The notes beneath the pieces were generated by a model, which saw only the letters and a program-made list of their open reading frames with translations, did not search any database and was not told where the DNA came from. This document shows positions 16,247-25,790 of a stretch of DNA of 64,000 nucleotides, in pieces. Source of the stretch: Streptomyces avicenniae. Its GTDB lineage: Bacteria; Actinomycetota; Actinomycetes; Streptomycetales; Streptomycetaceae. The stretch lies in the NCBI RefSeq assembly GCF_000719135.1, contig NZ_JOEK01000011.1, forward strand, positions 206,275-270,274, given 5' to 3'. The position numbers and the translations under genes are program-made. Each line of letters starts with the position of its first letter. Within the stretch, counting starts at the first letter, position 1.

Positions 16247-17935
16247 GTGGGACATATCGAGATCGCCGGAGTGCACTACTCCCTGCCGGACGGACGTCCG
16301 CTGCTGTCGGACGTGTCGCTGCGCGTCGGCGACGGCCATCGCACGGCCCTCGTCGGCCCGAACGGCGCGGGGAAGACGACGCTCCTGCGCATCGTCGCGG
16401 GCGATGTCGCCCCGCACGAGGGCGCCGTCACGCGTTCCGGCGCGCTGGGCGTGATGCCGCAGAACGTCGGCGACGACTGCCCGCTCGTCCGCGACCTGCT
16501 GCTGAGCCTGGCACCCCCCGCCGTACGGGCGGCGGCCCGCGCGCTGGACGCCGCCGAGCTGGCGATGATGGAGGCGGACGACGAGCCCACCCAACTCGCC
16601 TACGCCCAGGCCATCTCCGACTGGGGCGACGCCCAGGGCTACGAGGCCGAGGTCCTGTGGGACGTCTGCTGTCAGGCGGCGCTGGGCATCCCCTGGGAAC
16701 GCGCGCGCTGGCGCGAGGTCGCGTCGCTGTCGGGCGGCGAACGCAAACGGCTCGCGCTTGAGGCCCTGTTGCGTGGCCCGCACGAGGTCCTGATGCTGGA
16801 CGAGCCGGACAACGCCCTCGACGTCCCCGGCAAGCGCTGGCTTGAGGACCGCCTCACCGAGTCGCCCAAGGCCGTCCTGCTGGTGAGCCACGACCGCGAA
16901 CTCCTCGCCCGCACGGCCACCCGCATCGCGACGCTGGAGCCGGGCGCCGCCGGGGCCGGGCTGTGGGTGCACGGCGGCGGCTTCGGCACGTACGCCGAGG
17001 GCCGCGCCGAGCGCATGAGCCGCCTGGAGGAGCTGCGGCGGCGCTGGGACGAGGAGCACGCGAAGCTGCGCCAACTCGTCCTCACCCTGGGTCAGAAGGC
17101 GAAGTTCAACGACGGCATGGCGTCCCGCTACCAGGCGGCGCAGACCCGGCTGCGGCGCTTCGAGGAGGCGGGCCCGCCGGAGGAGGTGCCCGTGACGCAG
17201 CGCCTCGGGATGCGGCTGCGCGGCGGCCGTACGGGCAAGCGCAGCATCGTCTGCACGGGCCTGGCGCTCCCCGGGCTCGTCCAACCCTTCGACCTGGAGG
17301 TGCACTTCGGCGACCGCGTGGTCGTGACGGGTCCCAACGGCTCGGGCAAGTCGCACCTGTTGCGGCTGCTGGCGCTCGGCGGCACCGACCCGGACCAGGA
17401 ACACCAGCCGGTCGGCGACGAGTTGCCCGAGCCGGTCGCGGCGACCGGCGTCGCACGGCTGGGCGCGCGGGTGCGGCCCGGCTGGTTCAGGCAGTCGTCG
17501 GCCACGGCGAAGCGCTCGGAGAAGCTCACGCTGCTTGAGGTGCTGCACCGGGGCGAGGGGCCGCGCCAGGGCATGCCGCGCGAGGAGGCGTCCCGCGCGC
17601 TGGACCGTTACGGCCTCGCCAAGTCGGCCGAGCAGCGCATCGCGAACCTGTCGGGCGGCCAGCGGGCGCGTTTCCGCATCCTCCTGCTCGAACTGTCGGG
17701 CGCGACGCTCCTGTTGCTCGACGAGCCCACCGACAACCTCGACCTCGTCTCGGCCGAGGCGCTGGAGGACGCGCTGGGGCTGTTCGAGGGCACGATCGTG
17801 GCCGTCACGCACGACCGCTGGTTCGCCCGCTCGTTCAACCGCCACCTCTTCCTGCGCGACAACGGCTCCCTCGTCGAGACGGACGAGCCCGTGTGGGACG
17901 ACCGCGCCATGTCGGGCGCCACGAAGGGAAGATGA
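16247..17935 (+). CDS. ABC-F family ATPase
   Basis: A 562-residue soluble protein with two ATPase halves and no membrane domain. First half: Walker A GPNGAGKTT near residues 38-46, signature LSGGERKR, Walker B VLMLDEPDNALD. Second half: GPNGSGKS, LSGGQRARF, LLLLDEPTDNLD. A basic helical linker (RRRWDEEHAKLRQLV) joins them, as in ABC-F proteins that act on the ribosome E site in translation rescue or antibiotic resistance. The GTG at 16247 is the first start giving the standard beginning (HIEIAGVHYSLP). Its TGA overlaps the next ATG. Confidence 0.88.
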   Translation: MGHIEIAGVHYSLPDGRPLLSDVSLRVGDGHRTALVGPNGAGKTTLLRIVAGDVAPHEGAVTRSGALGVMPQNVGDDCPLVRDLLLSLAPPAVRAAARALDAAELAMMEADDEPTQLAYAQAISDWGDAQGYEAEVLWDVCCQAALGIPWERARWREVASLSGGERKRLALEALLRGPHEVLMLDEPDNALDVPGKRWLEDRLTESPKAVLLVSHDRELLARTATRIATLEPGAAGAGLWVHGGGFGTYAEGRAERMSRLEELRRRWDEEHAKLRQLVLTLGQKAKFNDGMASRYQAAQTRLRRFEEAGPPEEVPVTQRLGMRLRGGRTGKRSIVCTGLALPGLVQPFDLEVHFGDRVVVTGPNGSGKSHLLRLLALGGTDPDQEHQPVGDELPEPVAATGVARLGARVRPGWFRQSSATAKRSEKLTLLEVLHRGEGPRQGMPREEASRALDRYGLAKSAEQRIANLSGGQRARFRILLLELSGATLLLLDEPTDNLDLVSAEALEDALGLFEGTIVAVTHDRWFARSFNRHLFLRDNGSLVETDEPVWDDRAMSGATKGR

Positions 17936-18492
17936 CCATGTACGCGATCCCCCTCGGCGGCGAGGGCGCCGAGCTGCGGCCCCTGGAGCCCTGGCGGGCG
18001 CCCGAGTTCCTGGCGCACATGGACCGCGCGCGGGACTTCGTCGGGCGGCGCAACGGCCTGCCGGACATCGTCACCGACCTGGAGTCCGCCCGCGCCTACC
18101 TGCGGACCTACGCCGAGAAGGCCGCCGCCGACGCCGGGCGCCTCGACGGGATCTGGCTCGACGGGACGCTGGTCGGCGGCGTCCTGCTGCGCACCATGGA
18201 CACCGCGCAGGGCACGGCCGAGGCGGGCTGCTGGCTTGAGGAGGCGGCGGTGGGACGCGGCCTGGTGACGCGGGCCGCGCGCGTGCTGATCGACTGGGCC
18301 GTCGAGGAGCGGGGCGTGCACCGCGTGGAGTGGTGGGTGTCGGCGTCCAACGGGCCGAGCATCGCCGTCGCGCGGCGGCTGGGGATGACGCGGGACGGCG
18401 TGCTGCGCGAGAGCTACCTGCGCGGCGGTGAGCGGCACGACATGGAGATCTGGTCGGTGCTCGCCCGCGAGTGGCGCGCCGGGCGGGCGTAG
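17932..18492 (+). CDS. GNAT acetyltransferase, RimL-like
   Basis: A 186-residue protein. Features of RimJ/RimL-type N-acetyltransferases: ELRPLEPWRAPEFLAHMDRARDF at the start, the acetyl-CoA motif EAAVGRGLVTRAARVLIDWA, and GVHRVEWWVSASNGPSIAVARRLGM near the end. The ATG at 17932 overlaps the ABC-F stop (ATGA); a second ATG at 17938 has better spacing to GAAGGG and may be the true start. Being coupled to an ABC-F gene hints at a role with ribosomes or antibiotics, but this is inference. Confidence 0.85.
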   Translation: MTMYAIPLGGEGAELRPLEPWRAPEFLAHMDRARDFVGRRNGLPDIVTDLESARAYLRTYAEKAAADAGRLDGIWLDGTLVGGVLLRTMDTAQGTAEAGCWLEEAAVGRGLVTRAARVLIDWAVEERGVHRVEWWVSASNGPSIAVARRLGMTRDGVLRESYLRGGERHDMEIWSVLAREWRAGRA

Positions 18493-18494
18493 GG

Positions 18495-18965
18495 ATGGCG
18501 GACAGGGTGACACGTACCGCCGTCGTCCCGCTGGCCGAGGTGTACGGGCTGCGCTGGTCCGTGCTGCGGCCGGGGCGTCCACGGGAGAGCGCCGTGTTCG
18601 CCGAGGACGCGGCGCCCGGCACGTTCCACGTCGCCGCGTACGACGGGGAAGGGCCCGAGGTGCTGGCGTGCGTCAGCGTCTTCCCCGACCCGTTCGAGGG
18701 GGCGCGGGACGCGTACCGGTTCCGGGGGATGGCCTCGGCGCCCGCCGCGCGGGGCCTGGGCTTCGGCGCGGCCGTCCTGGAGGCCGCCGCCGCCGAGGCC
18801 GCCGCGCGCGGCGCCGACCTGCTGTGGTGCAACGGGCGCATGGACGCGGGCGGCTTCTACCTGCGGCAGGGCTTCGGGACGGTCGGGGACACGTTCGTCG
18901 TCGAGGGCTTCGGCGCGCATCGCGTCTTCACCCGCGCTACCTCACCGGCCGGTCACGCAGCGTGA
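18495..18965 (+). CDS. GNAT acetyltransferase
   Basis: A 156-residue protein with the GNAT core: RFRGMASAPAARGLGFGAAVLEAAAAEAAARGADLLWCNGRMDAGGFYLRQGFG, containing the acetyl-CoA loop (RGLGFGAAVL) and the closing Tyr/Leu/Gly segment. ATG 18495 begins two bases after the stop of the previous acetyltransferase, so the two lie in one operon with the ABC-F gene. Substrate unknown. Confidence 0.82.
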   Translation: MADRVTRTAVVPLAEVYGLRWSVLRPGRPRESAVFAEDAAPGTFHVAAYDGEGPEVLACVSVFPDPFEGARDAYRFRGMASAPAARGLGFGAAVLEAAAAEAAARGADLLWCNGRMDAGGFYLRQGFGTVGDTFVVEGFGAHRVFTRATSPAGHAA

Positions 18966-18992
18966 CCCGGCGGGGGCTTGACGGCCGTGCGG

Positions 18993-18998
18993 TACCCT
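18993..18998 (+). promoter_or_regulatory. -10 box of the leuS transcript
   Basis: TACCCT ends 6 bases before the ATG of the leuS leader peptide at 19005, so the leader peptide itself is probably translated from the 5' end of the RNA. A TTGACG at 18978 is too close to be its -35. Confidence 0.5.
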
Positions 18999-19004
18999 GA
19001 CCGC

Positions 19005-19043
19005 ATGCGTGCCGCACGCCTTCTGCTTACGCGGCCGTGCTGA
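19005..19043 (+). CDS. leuS leader peptide with three consecutive Leu codons
   Basis: A 12-residue frame reads [12 protein letters not shown] then TGA. Three Leu codons in a row (CTT CTG CTT) in front of the leucyl-tRNA synthetase gene, followed by a 12-pair hairpin and an intrinsic terminator, are the layout of a transcription attenuator that senses charged tRNA-Leu. Confidence 0.7.
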   Translation: MRAARLLLTRPC

Positions 19044-19069
19044 CGGACGGCGAACGACGTCAGCACGGC
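19034..19069 (+). promoter_or_regulatory. Leader hairpin of leuS
   Basis: GCCGTGCTGACG and CGTCAGCACGGC form a perfect 12-pair stem with a 12-base loop. Its left arm covers the leader-peptide stop codon, so a ribosome finishing the peptide would melt it. Confidence 0.7.
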
Positions 19070-19071
19070 GG

Positions 19072-19096
19072 ACCCCTCCTGCGCGAGGGGTTTTTT
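19072..19096 (+). terminator. Attenuator terminator before leuS
   Basis: CCCCTC, loop CTGCGC, GAGGGG, then six T residues: an intrinsic terminator, rare in this GC-rich sequence, placed 40 bases before the leuS start rather than behind a gene. That position implies regulation of leuS by premature termination. Confidence 0.8.
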
Positions 19097-19135
19097 CATG
19101 GCGTGGCAGAGACGACCGATGGAGCTTCGAAGACG

Positions 19136-21979
<2,844 letters not shown>

Positions 21980-22063
21980 CCGGCGCGCCGGTTTCCGGCC
22001 GTGCGGCCCTACCCTTGGAGGGAAAGGCACGGCCGGATACGGCGGATGTGAGGTGGGCCGGAC

Positions 22064-22684
22064 ATGGAGATCGTCGCCATCGCCGGGGTGTTGGGGCTGA
22101 CGTTCCTGGTGTTCGCGATGCTCGTCGTGCGGGGTACGCGCGCGGTGCGGCGTGGCGTGGACACGGCGCGGCGGGAGGTGCGGCGCACGGTCTCCGACGT
22201 CAAGCTGACCGCGCGCGCCGCGCAGCCCGGCATCGTGGGTGAACTCTCTCGCGTACGCAAGGAGTTGCGCGCCTCCTTGGACAGCACGCGGATCACGCTC
22301 CAGGGCGGCGCGACGGACGACCCGGCGCTCGGCGAGGCGTTGACGCTCTTCGGGCAGCTGGAGGCCCACGCCCGGCAGCTCGACGGCGAGCTGACGACGC
22401 TCGCCGAGACCGAGCCCGACCGCGCGCGGATCGCCGCCCGACTGCCCGAACTGCGCGACCGCGTCACGCGCGTACGCCACTCGGCCGACGCCCTGCGCTT
22501 CGCCGCACAGGACCGCGCGCGGCGCCACGACTCCCTGGACGCCGACGACCTGCACGAGCGCATCGGCATGGAGGCGGAGGCGCTGCGGCACTGGGCGCCC
22601 ACCGGGGAGACCCCGCCGCCCGTCGAGCCCGGCGCGGCACGCCCCGAGCTGCCAGGACGGCTGCGCAAGCGCCGCCCGAGGTGA
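22064..22684 (+). CDS. Membrane-anchored helical protein
   Basis: A 206-residue protein with one N-terminal membrane segment (residues 3-22, VAIAGVLGLTFLVFAMLVV) followed by a long charged helical region, likely coiled coil (VDTARREVRRTVSDVK, LDSTRITLQ, RLPELRDRVTRVRHSADAL). The end is Pro/Arg-rich. A gene of this kind follows leuS in Streptomyces; its function is not known to me. GGTGGG precedes the ATG. Confidence 0.75.
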   Translation: MEIVAIAGVLGLTFLVFAMLVVRGTRAVRRGVDTARREVRRTVSDVKLTARAAQPGIVGELSRVRKELRASLDSTRITLQGGATDDPALGEALTLFGQLEAHARQLDGELTTLAETEPDRARIAARLPELRDRVTRVRHSADALRFAAQDRARRHDSLDADDLHERIGMEAEALRHWAPTGETPPPVEPGAARPELPGRLRKRRPR

Positions 22685-22733
22685 CGGACGCCTCGGATGC
22701 CGGATCGCCCGGTCTGCGGCGCGCGGCGCCGGG

Positions 22734-22739
22734 TACCCT
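22734..22739 (+). promoter_or_regulatory. -10 box for leaderless degV gene
   Basis: TACCCT ends 7 bases before the ATG at 22747, supporting that start over the upstream GTG at 22681. Confidence 0.5.
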
Positions 22740-22746
22740 CCGGTTC

Positions 22747-23592
22747 ATGCCCCGTCTCGTCGCCCTCGTCACGGATTCCACCGCCTACCTGCCGCCCGCG
22801 CAGGCCGAGCGGTACGGGATCACGGTCGTCCCGCTCGCCGTCGTCCTCGACGGGGAGGCGCTGGAGGACGGCACGGGGGAGACGGCCAGGCGCCTGACGG
22901 CCGCGCTGGAGCGGCGGCAGGCCGTCACGACGTCGCGTCCTGGGCCCGAGGTGTTCGCCGCGGCCTACCGCGAGGCGGCGGAGGCGGGCGCGGAGGAGAT
23001 CGTCTCGGTGCACCTGTCGTCGGAGATCTCCGGCACGTACGACGCGGCGGTGATCGCCGCGCGGCGCGCCCCCGTGCCCGTGACGGTGGTGGACACCGGG
23101 CTGATCGCGATGGCGCTGGGCTTCTGCGTGCTGGCGGCGGCCGAGGTCGTCGCGGCGGGCGGCACGCCCGAGGAGGCGGCGGCCTCGGCGCGCAAGCGGG
23201 CGGCGTCGGCGGGCGCGTACTTCTACGTGGACACCCTGGAGCACCTGCGGCGCGGCGGCCGGATCGGCACGGCGCAGGCGCTGCTCGGCTCGGCGCTGGC
23301 CGTGAAGCCGCTGCTTGAGCTGAAGGACGGGCGTATCGAACTGCGCGAGAAGGTGCGCACGGCGTCCCGGGCCATCGCGCGGCTCGAAGAGCTGGCCGTC
23401 GCGCACGCCGGGACGGGGCCGGTCGATGTGGCGGTGCACCACCTGGCGGCGCAGGAGCGGGCCGACCAGCTCGCGGAGCGGCTGGCAGGACGGCTGCCGC
23501 AGGTGGCGCAGGTGCACGTCAGCGAGGTCGGGGCGGTGCTGGGCGCGCACACGGGCCCTGGGCTGCTGGGGGCGGTCGTCTCACCGCGGTGA
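22747..23592 (+). CDS. DegV family fatty-acid-binding protein
   Basis: A 281-residue cytosolic protein of the DegV/FakB family, which holds a fatty acid for a partner kinase. Signature segments: ALVTDSTAYLPP at residues 7-18, VSVHLSSEISGTYDAA, VVDTGLIAMALGF, YFYVDTLEHLRRGGRIGTAQALLGSALAVKPLL. Length is normal. No FakA-type kinase is in the window. The last 12 bases overlap the convergent acetyltransferase gene. Confidence 0.93.
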   Translation: MPRLVALVTDSTAYLPPAQAERYGITVVPLAVVLDGEALEDGTGETARRLTAALERRQAVTTSRPGPEVFAAAYREAAEAGAEEIVSVHLSSEISGTYDAAVIAARRAPVPVTVVDTGLIAMALGFCVLAAAEVVAAGGTPEEAAASARKRAASAGAYFYVDTLEHLRRGGRIGTAQALLGSALAVKPLLELKDGRIELREKVRTASRAIARLEELAVAHAGTGPVDVAVHHLAAQERADQLAERLAGRLPQVAQVHVSEVGAVLGAHTGPGLLGAVVSPR

Positions 23593-24072
23593 GGCCGCCT
23601 CCGGGTGCGTGAACGTTTCCTCGTGGCCGGTGATCGGCCCGATGTCCTTGGCGTAGCAGTGGACCGTCGGCTGGCGCACGTACTTGCCGTACGGCTCGGT
23701 GCGGGTGAAGCCCGCGGCGGTGTAGAGGGCGATGGCCTGGGCGTTCTCCTCGCCGGTGGACAGGCGCAGCCGGGTGTGGCCGAGGCCGAGGGCGACGCGT
23801 TCCAGCTCCGTGAGCAGCGCGCGGGCGACGCCCCGGCGGCGTGCCTCGGCGGCGACGTACATCCGCTTGATCTCGCCGGTGCCCGCCGTGTCGGTGGGCT
23901 GGACGGCGCCGCAGGCGACGGCGTGGCCGTCGAGGAGGGCGACGAGGCAGGTGGCCCGCGGGTGGAGGTGCGAGCGGCCCTCGGCGCCGTAGCGGCGGAC
24001 GAGTTCGGCGTACGCGCCGGTCAGCAGGGCGGTCAGCTCGGGGTCGTCCGGCGGGCGTGTCTCGAAGAGCAT
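23581..24072 (-). CDS. GNAT acetyltransferase
   Basis: A 163-residue protein with the GNAT core MYVAAEARRRGVARALLTELERVALGLGHTRLRLSTGEENAQAIALYTAAGF. The ATG at 24072 follows a minus-strand TATGCT box by 7 bases, so the message is probably leaderless; the frame stays open far upstream into the Asp-codon-rich region of the next gene, which gives a meaningless Thr-rich extension. Substrate unknown. Confidence 0.85.
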   Translation of the reverse strand: MLFETRPPDDPELTALLTGAYAELVRRYGAEGRSHLHPRATCLVALLDGHAVACGAVQPTDTAGTGEIKRMYVAAEARRRGVARALLTELERVALGLGHTRLRLSTGEENAQAIALYTAAGFTRTEPYGKYVRQPTVHCYAKDIGPITGHEETFTHPEAASPR

Positions 24073-24079
24073 GCGGCCG

Positions 24080-24085
24080 AGCATA
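24080..24085 (-). promoter_or_regulatory. -10 box for leaderless acetyltransferase gene
   Basis: TATGCT on the minus strand, 7 bases before the ATG at 24072. Confidence 0.5.
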
Positions 24086-24105
24086 GGACGGCGGGCATGG
24101 CGCGA

Positions 24106-24146
24106 GGGCCGTGGGGCGGGGGGGATCACCCTCCGCCCCACGGCCC
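24106..24146 (-). terminator. Stem-loop after the PepSY gene
   Basis: GGGCCGTGGGGCGG and CCGCCCCACGGCCC form a perfect 14-pair stem with a 13-base loop, 18 bases beyond the PepSY stop. No T-run. Confidence 0.75.
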
Positions 24147-24163
24147 GTGGGGGGTGCCGTGGG

Positions 24164-25000
24164 TCAGTCGTCGTCGCGGTCGTCCTGGTCGTCCTGGTCG
24201 TCGCGGTCGTCGTCCCCGTCGTCGTCACGGCCGTCGTCGTCGCGGTCGTCCGCGTCGTCGCCGTTGTCGTCGCGGTCGTCACGCCCGTCGTCGTCGCCGT
24301 CGTCGTCCACGCGGGCCGTCACGTCGCCGGTCGCGGCGTCCACGCGTACCTCGTGCTCCCTGCCGTCGTCGCCGCGCAGCTCCAGCTCCCACGCGCCGTC
24401 GTCGAACGACGCCTCGCGCAGCGTCGCCGAGGTCTCGTCCTCGGCGAGGCCGATCGCCGTGGCCGCGTCGGTCGTGCCGTCCTCGGCGAGCGCGCGGGCC
24501 TCGGCGAGGTCGTCGTCGTCCCCGTCGTCGTCGCGGCCGTCGTCGTCCGTGCCGGTCCTGCTGTCGGTGACCTCGGTGCCGTCCTCGGTGACGCGGACGC
24601 GGTACCACGTGCCGTCCGTGCCGTAGATGTCGATCTCCCAGCCGCGCGCCCGGTCGCGGTTCCGCTCCAGCTCGACGTCGGTGACGACGCCCGCGTGCTC
24701 GGCGAGCGCGGTGGCGACGGCCTGCCGTGCGGCCGAGCCGTCACCGGCCGGGGCGGCGTCGGCCTGCCCGCCGTCGTCCTGCTGCGCGTCGCCCTGGGGG
24801 GCGTCGTCCGCCGCGTCGTCACGGCCCCGGTCGTCCGCGCCGTCGTCGCCACCGATGTTCAGCGCGGACCGCGACCCGTTCGACGCAGCGTTGCGCACCT
24901 CGGCGGTGTCGTCCCCGGTGGCCATCGCGGCCCCCGCGAGACTTCCGCCCGCGATCACGGCGCCCGCGGCGGCGACGGCGATGATGGTGTTGCGCTTCAT
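24164..25000 (-). CDS. Secreted PepSY-domain protein with Asp-rich C-terminal tail
   Basis: A 278-residue protein with a signal peptide (MKRNTIIAVAAAGAVIAGGSLAGAAMA). Two PepSY-like repeats follow: AVATALAEHAGVVTDVELERNRDRARGWEIDIYGTDGTWYRVRV at about 90-140 and AIGLAEDETSATLREASFDDGAWELELRGDDGREHEVRVDAATGDV later. About 45 Asp residues fill the linkers and the final 50-residue tail. Acidic tails like this may bind divalent cations or basic peptides. GGGAGG precedes the ATG at 25000. It is divergent from the two-component genes, whose sensor also has an Asp-rich outer segment. Confidence 0.85.
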   Translation of the reverse strand: MKRNTIIAVAAAGAVIAGGSLAGAAMATGDDTAEVRNAASNGSRSALNIGGDDGADDRGRDDAADDAPQGDAQQDDGGQADAAPAGDGSAARQAVATALAEHAGVVTDVELERNRDRARGWEIDIYGTDGTWYRVRVTEDGTEVTDSRTGTDDDGRDDDGDDDDLAEARALAEDGTTDAATAIGLAEDETSATLREASFDDGAWELELRGDDGREHEVRVDAATGDVTARVDDDGDDDGRDDRDDNGDDADDRDDDGRDDDGDDDRDDQDDQDDRDDD

Positions 25001-25061
25001 GTGGGTCCTCCCCGATTCGTCCGGCTTCCCTGCCGATGGGAAGTACTGTGGCCGACCGACG

Positions 25062-25101
25062 CTGAAGCGGACCTGAAACCACCTGAAGATCTCTTCAGGT
25101 G
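25062..25101. promoter_or_regulatory. Probable response-regulator operator: phased CTGAA repeats plus palindrome
   Basis: CTGAA occurs at 25062, 25073 and 25083, 11 and 10 bases apart, as expected for head-to-tail binding by an OmpR-type regulator. The last copy is part of a perfect palindrome CACCTGAAGA-TC-TCTTCAGGTG at 25080-25101. It lies between the divergent PepSY gene and the response-regulator gene, so it could control both. Confidence 0.7.
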
Positions 25102-25121
25102 TCATTTGCCAAGCTGTGCCC

Positions 25122-25790
25122 ATGCGCGTGCTGATTGTGGAGGACGAACGCCGCCTGGCCCTGTCCCTGGCCCGGGGGCTCACGGCCGAGGGCTTCGCCG
25201 TCGATGTCGTGCACACCGGGACCGACGGCCTGCACCAGGCCCGTGAGAACAGCTACGACCTGATCATCCTCGACATCATGCTCCCCGGCATGAACGGTTA
25301 CCGTGTCTGTGCGGCCCTGCGCGCCGCCGGGGACGAGACGCCGATCCTCATGCTCACCGCGAAGGACGGCGAGTACGACGAGGCCGAGGGGCTCGACACC
25401 GGGGCGGACGACTACCTGACGAAGCCGTTCTCCTACGTCGTCCTCGTCGCACGCGTCCGGGCCCTGCTGCGCAGGCGCGGCGGCAGGGGCGCGTCGCCCG
25501 AGCTGCGCGTCGGCGGGCTCACCGTGGACCGCGCGACCCGGCGCGTGACCCGGGAGGGGGTCGAAGTGACGTTGACCGCGAAGGAGTTCACCGTGCTGGA
25601 GTATCTGGCGAGCCGGGCGGGCGAGGTCGTCTCCAAGGCGGAGATCCTGGAGCACGGCTGGGACTTCGCCTACGACGGCGACCCCAACATCGTCGAGGTC
25701 TACGTCAGCGTCCTGCGCCGCAAGCTCGGCCCCGGCCTGATCACGACGGTGCGCGGCGCCGGGTACCGGCTGGCGGCGCCCCGTGGGTAG
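25122..25790 (+). CDS. OmpR/PhoB-type response regulator
   Basis: A 222-residue DNA-binding regulator. The receiver domain has the acidic pair ED at 7-8, the phosphorylated Asp51 in LIILDIMLPG and Lys101 in LTKPF. The winged-helix domain (about 128-220) has EVTLTAKEFTVLEYLASRAGEVVSKAEILEHGW and the C-terminal VRGAGYRL. ATG 25122 is 6 bases after a CAAGCT box, suggesting a leaderless message. It overlaps the kinase gene by 8 bases. The phased CTGAA repeats upstream probably are its own binding site. Confidence 0.95.
   Translation: MRVLIVEDERRLALSLARGLTAEGFAVDVVHTGTDGLHQARENSYDLIILDIMLPGMNGYRVCAALRAAGDETPILMLTAKDGEYDEAEGLDTGADDYLTKPFSYVVLVARVRALLRRRGGRGASPELRVGGLTVDRATRRVTREGVEVTLTAKEFTVLEYLASRAGEVVSKAEILEHGWDFAYDGDPNIVEVYVSVLRRKLGPGLITTVRGAGYRLAAPRG

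Noticed and set aside
22681..22746. Upstream GTG start for the DegV protein (GTGA overlap with the previous gene)
   Set aside because: It would add 22 residues not found at the start of DegV proteins, and a -10 box lies just before ATG 22747.
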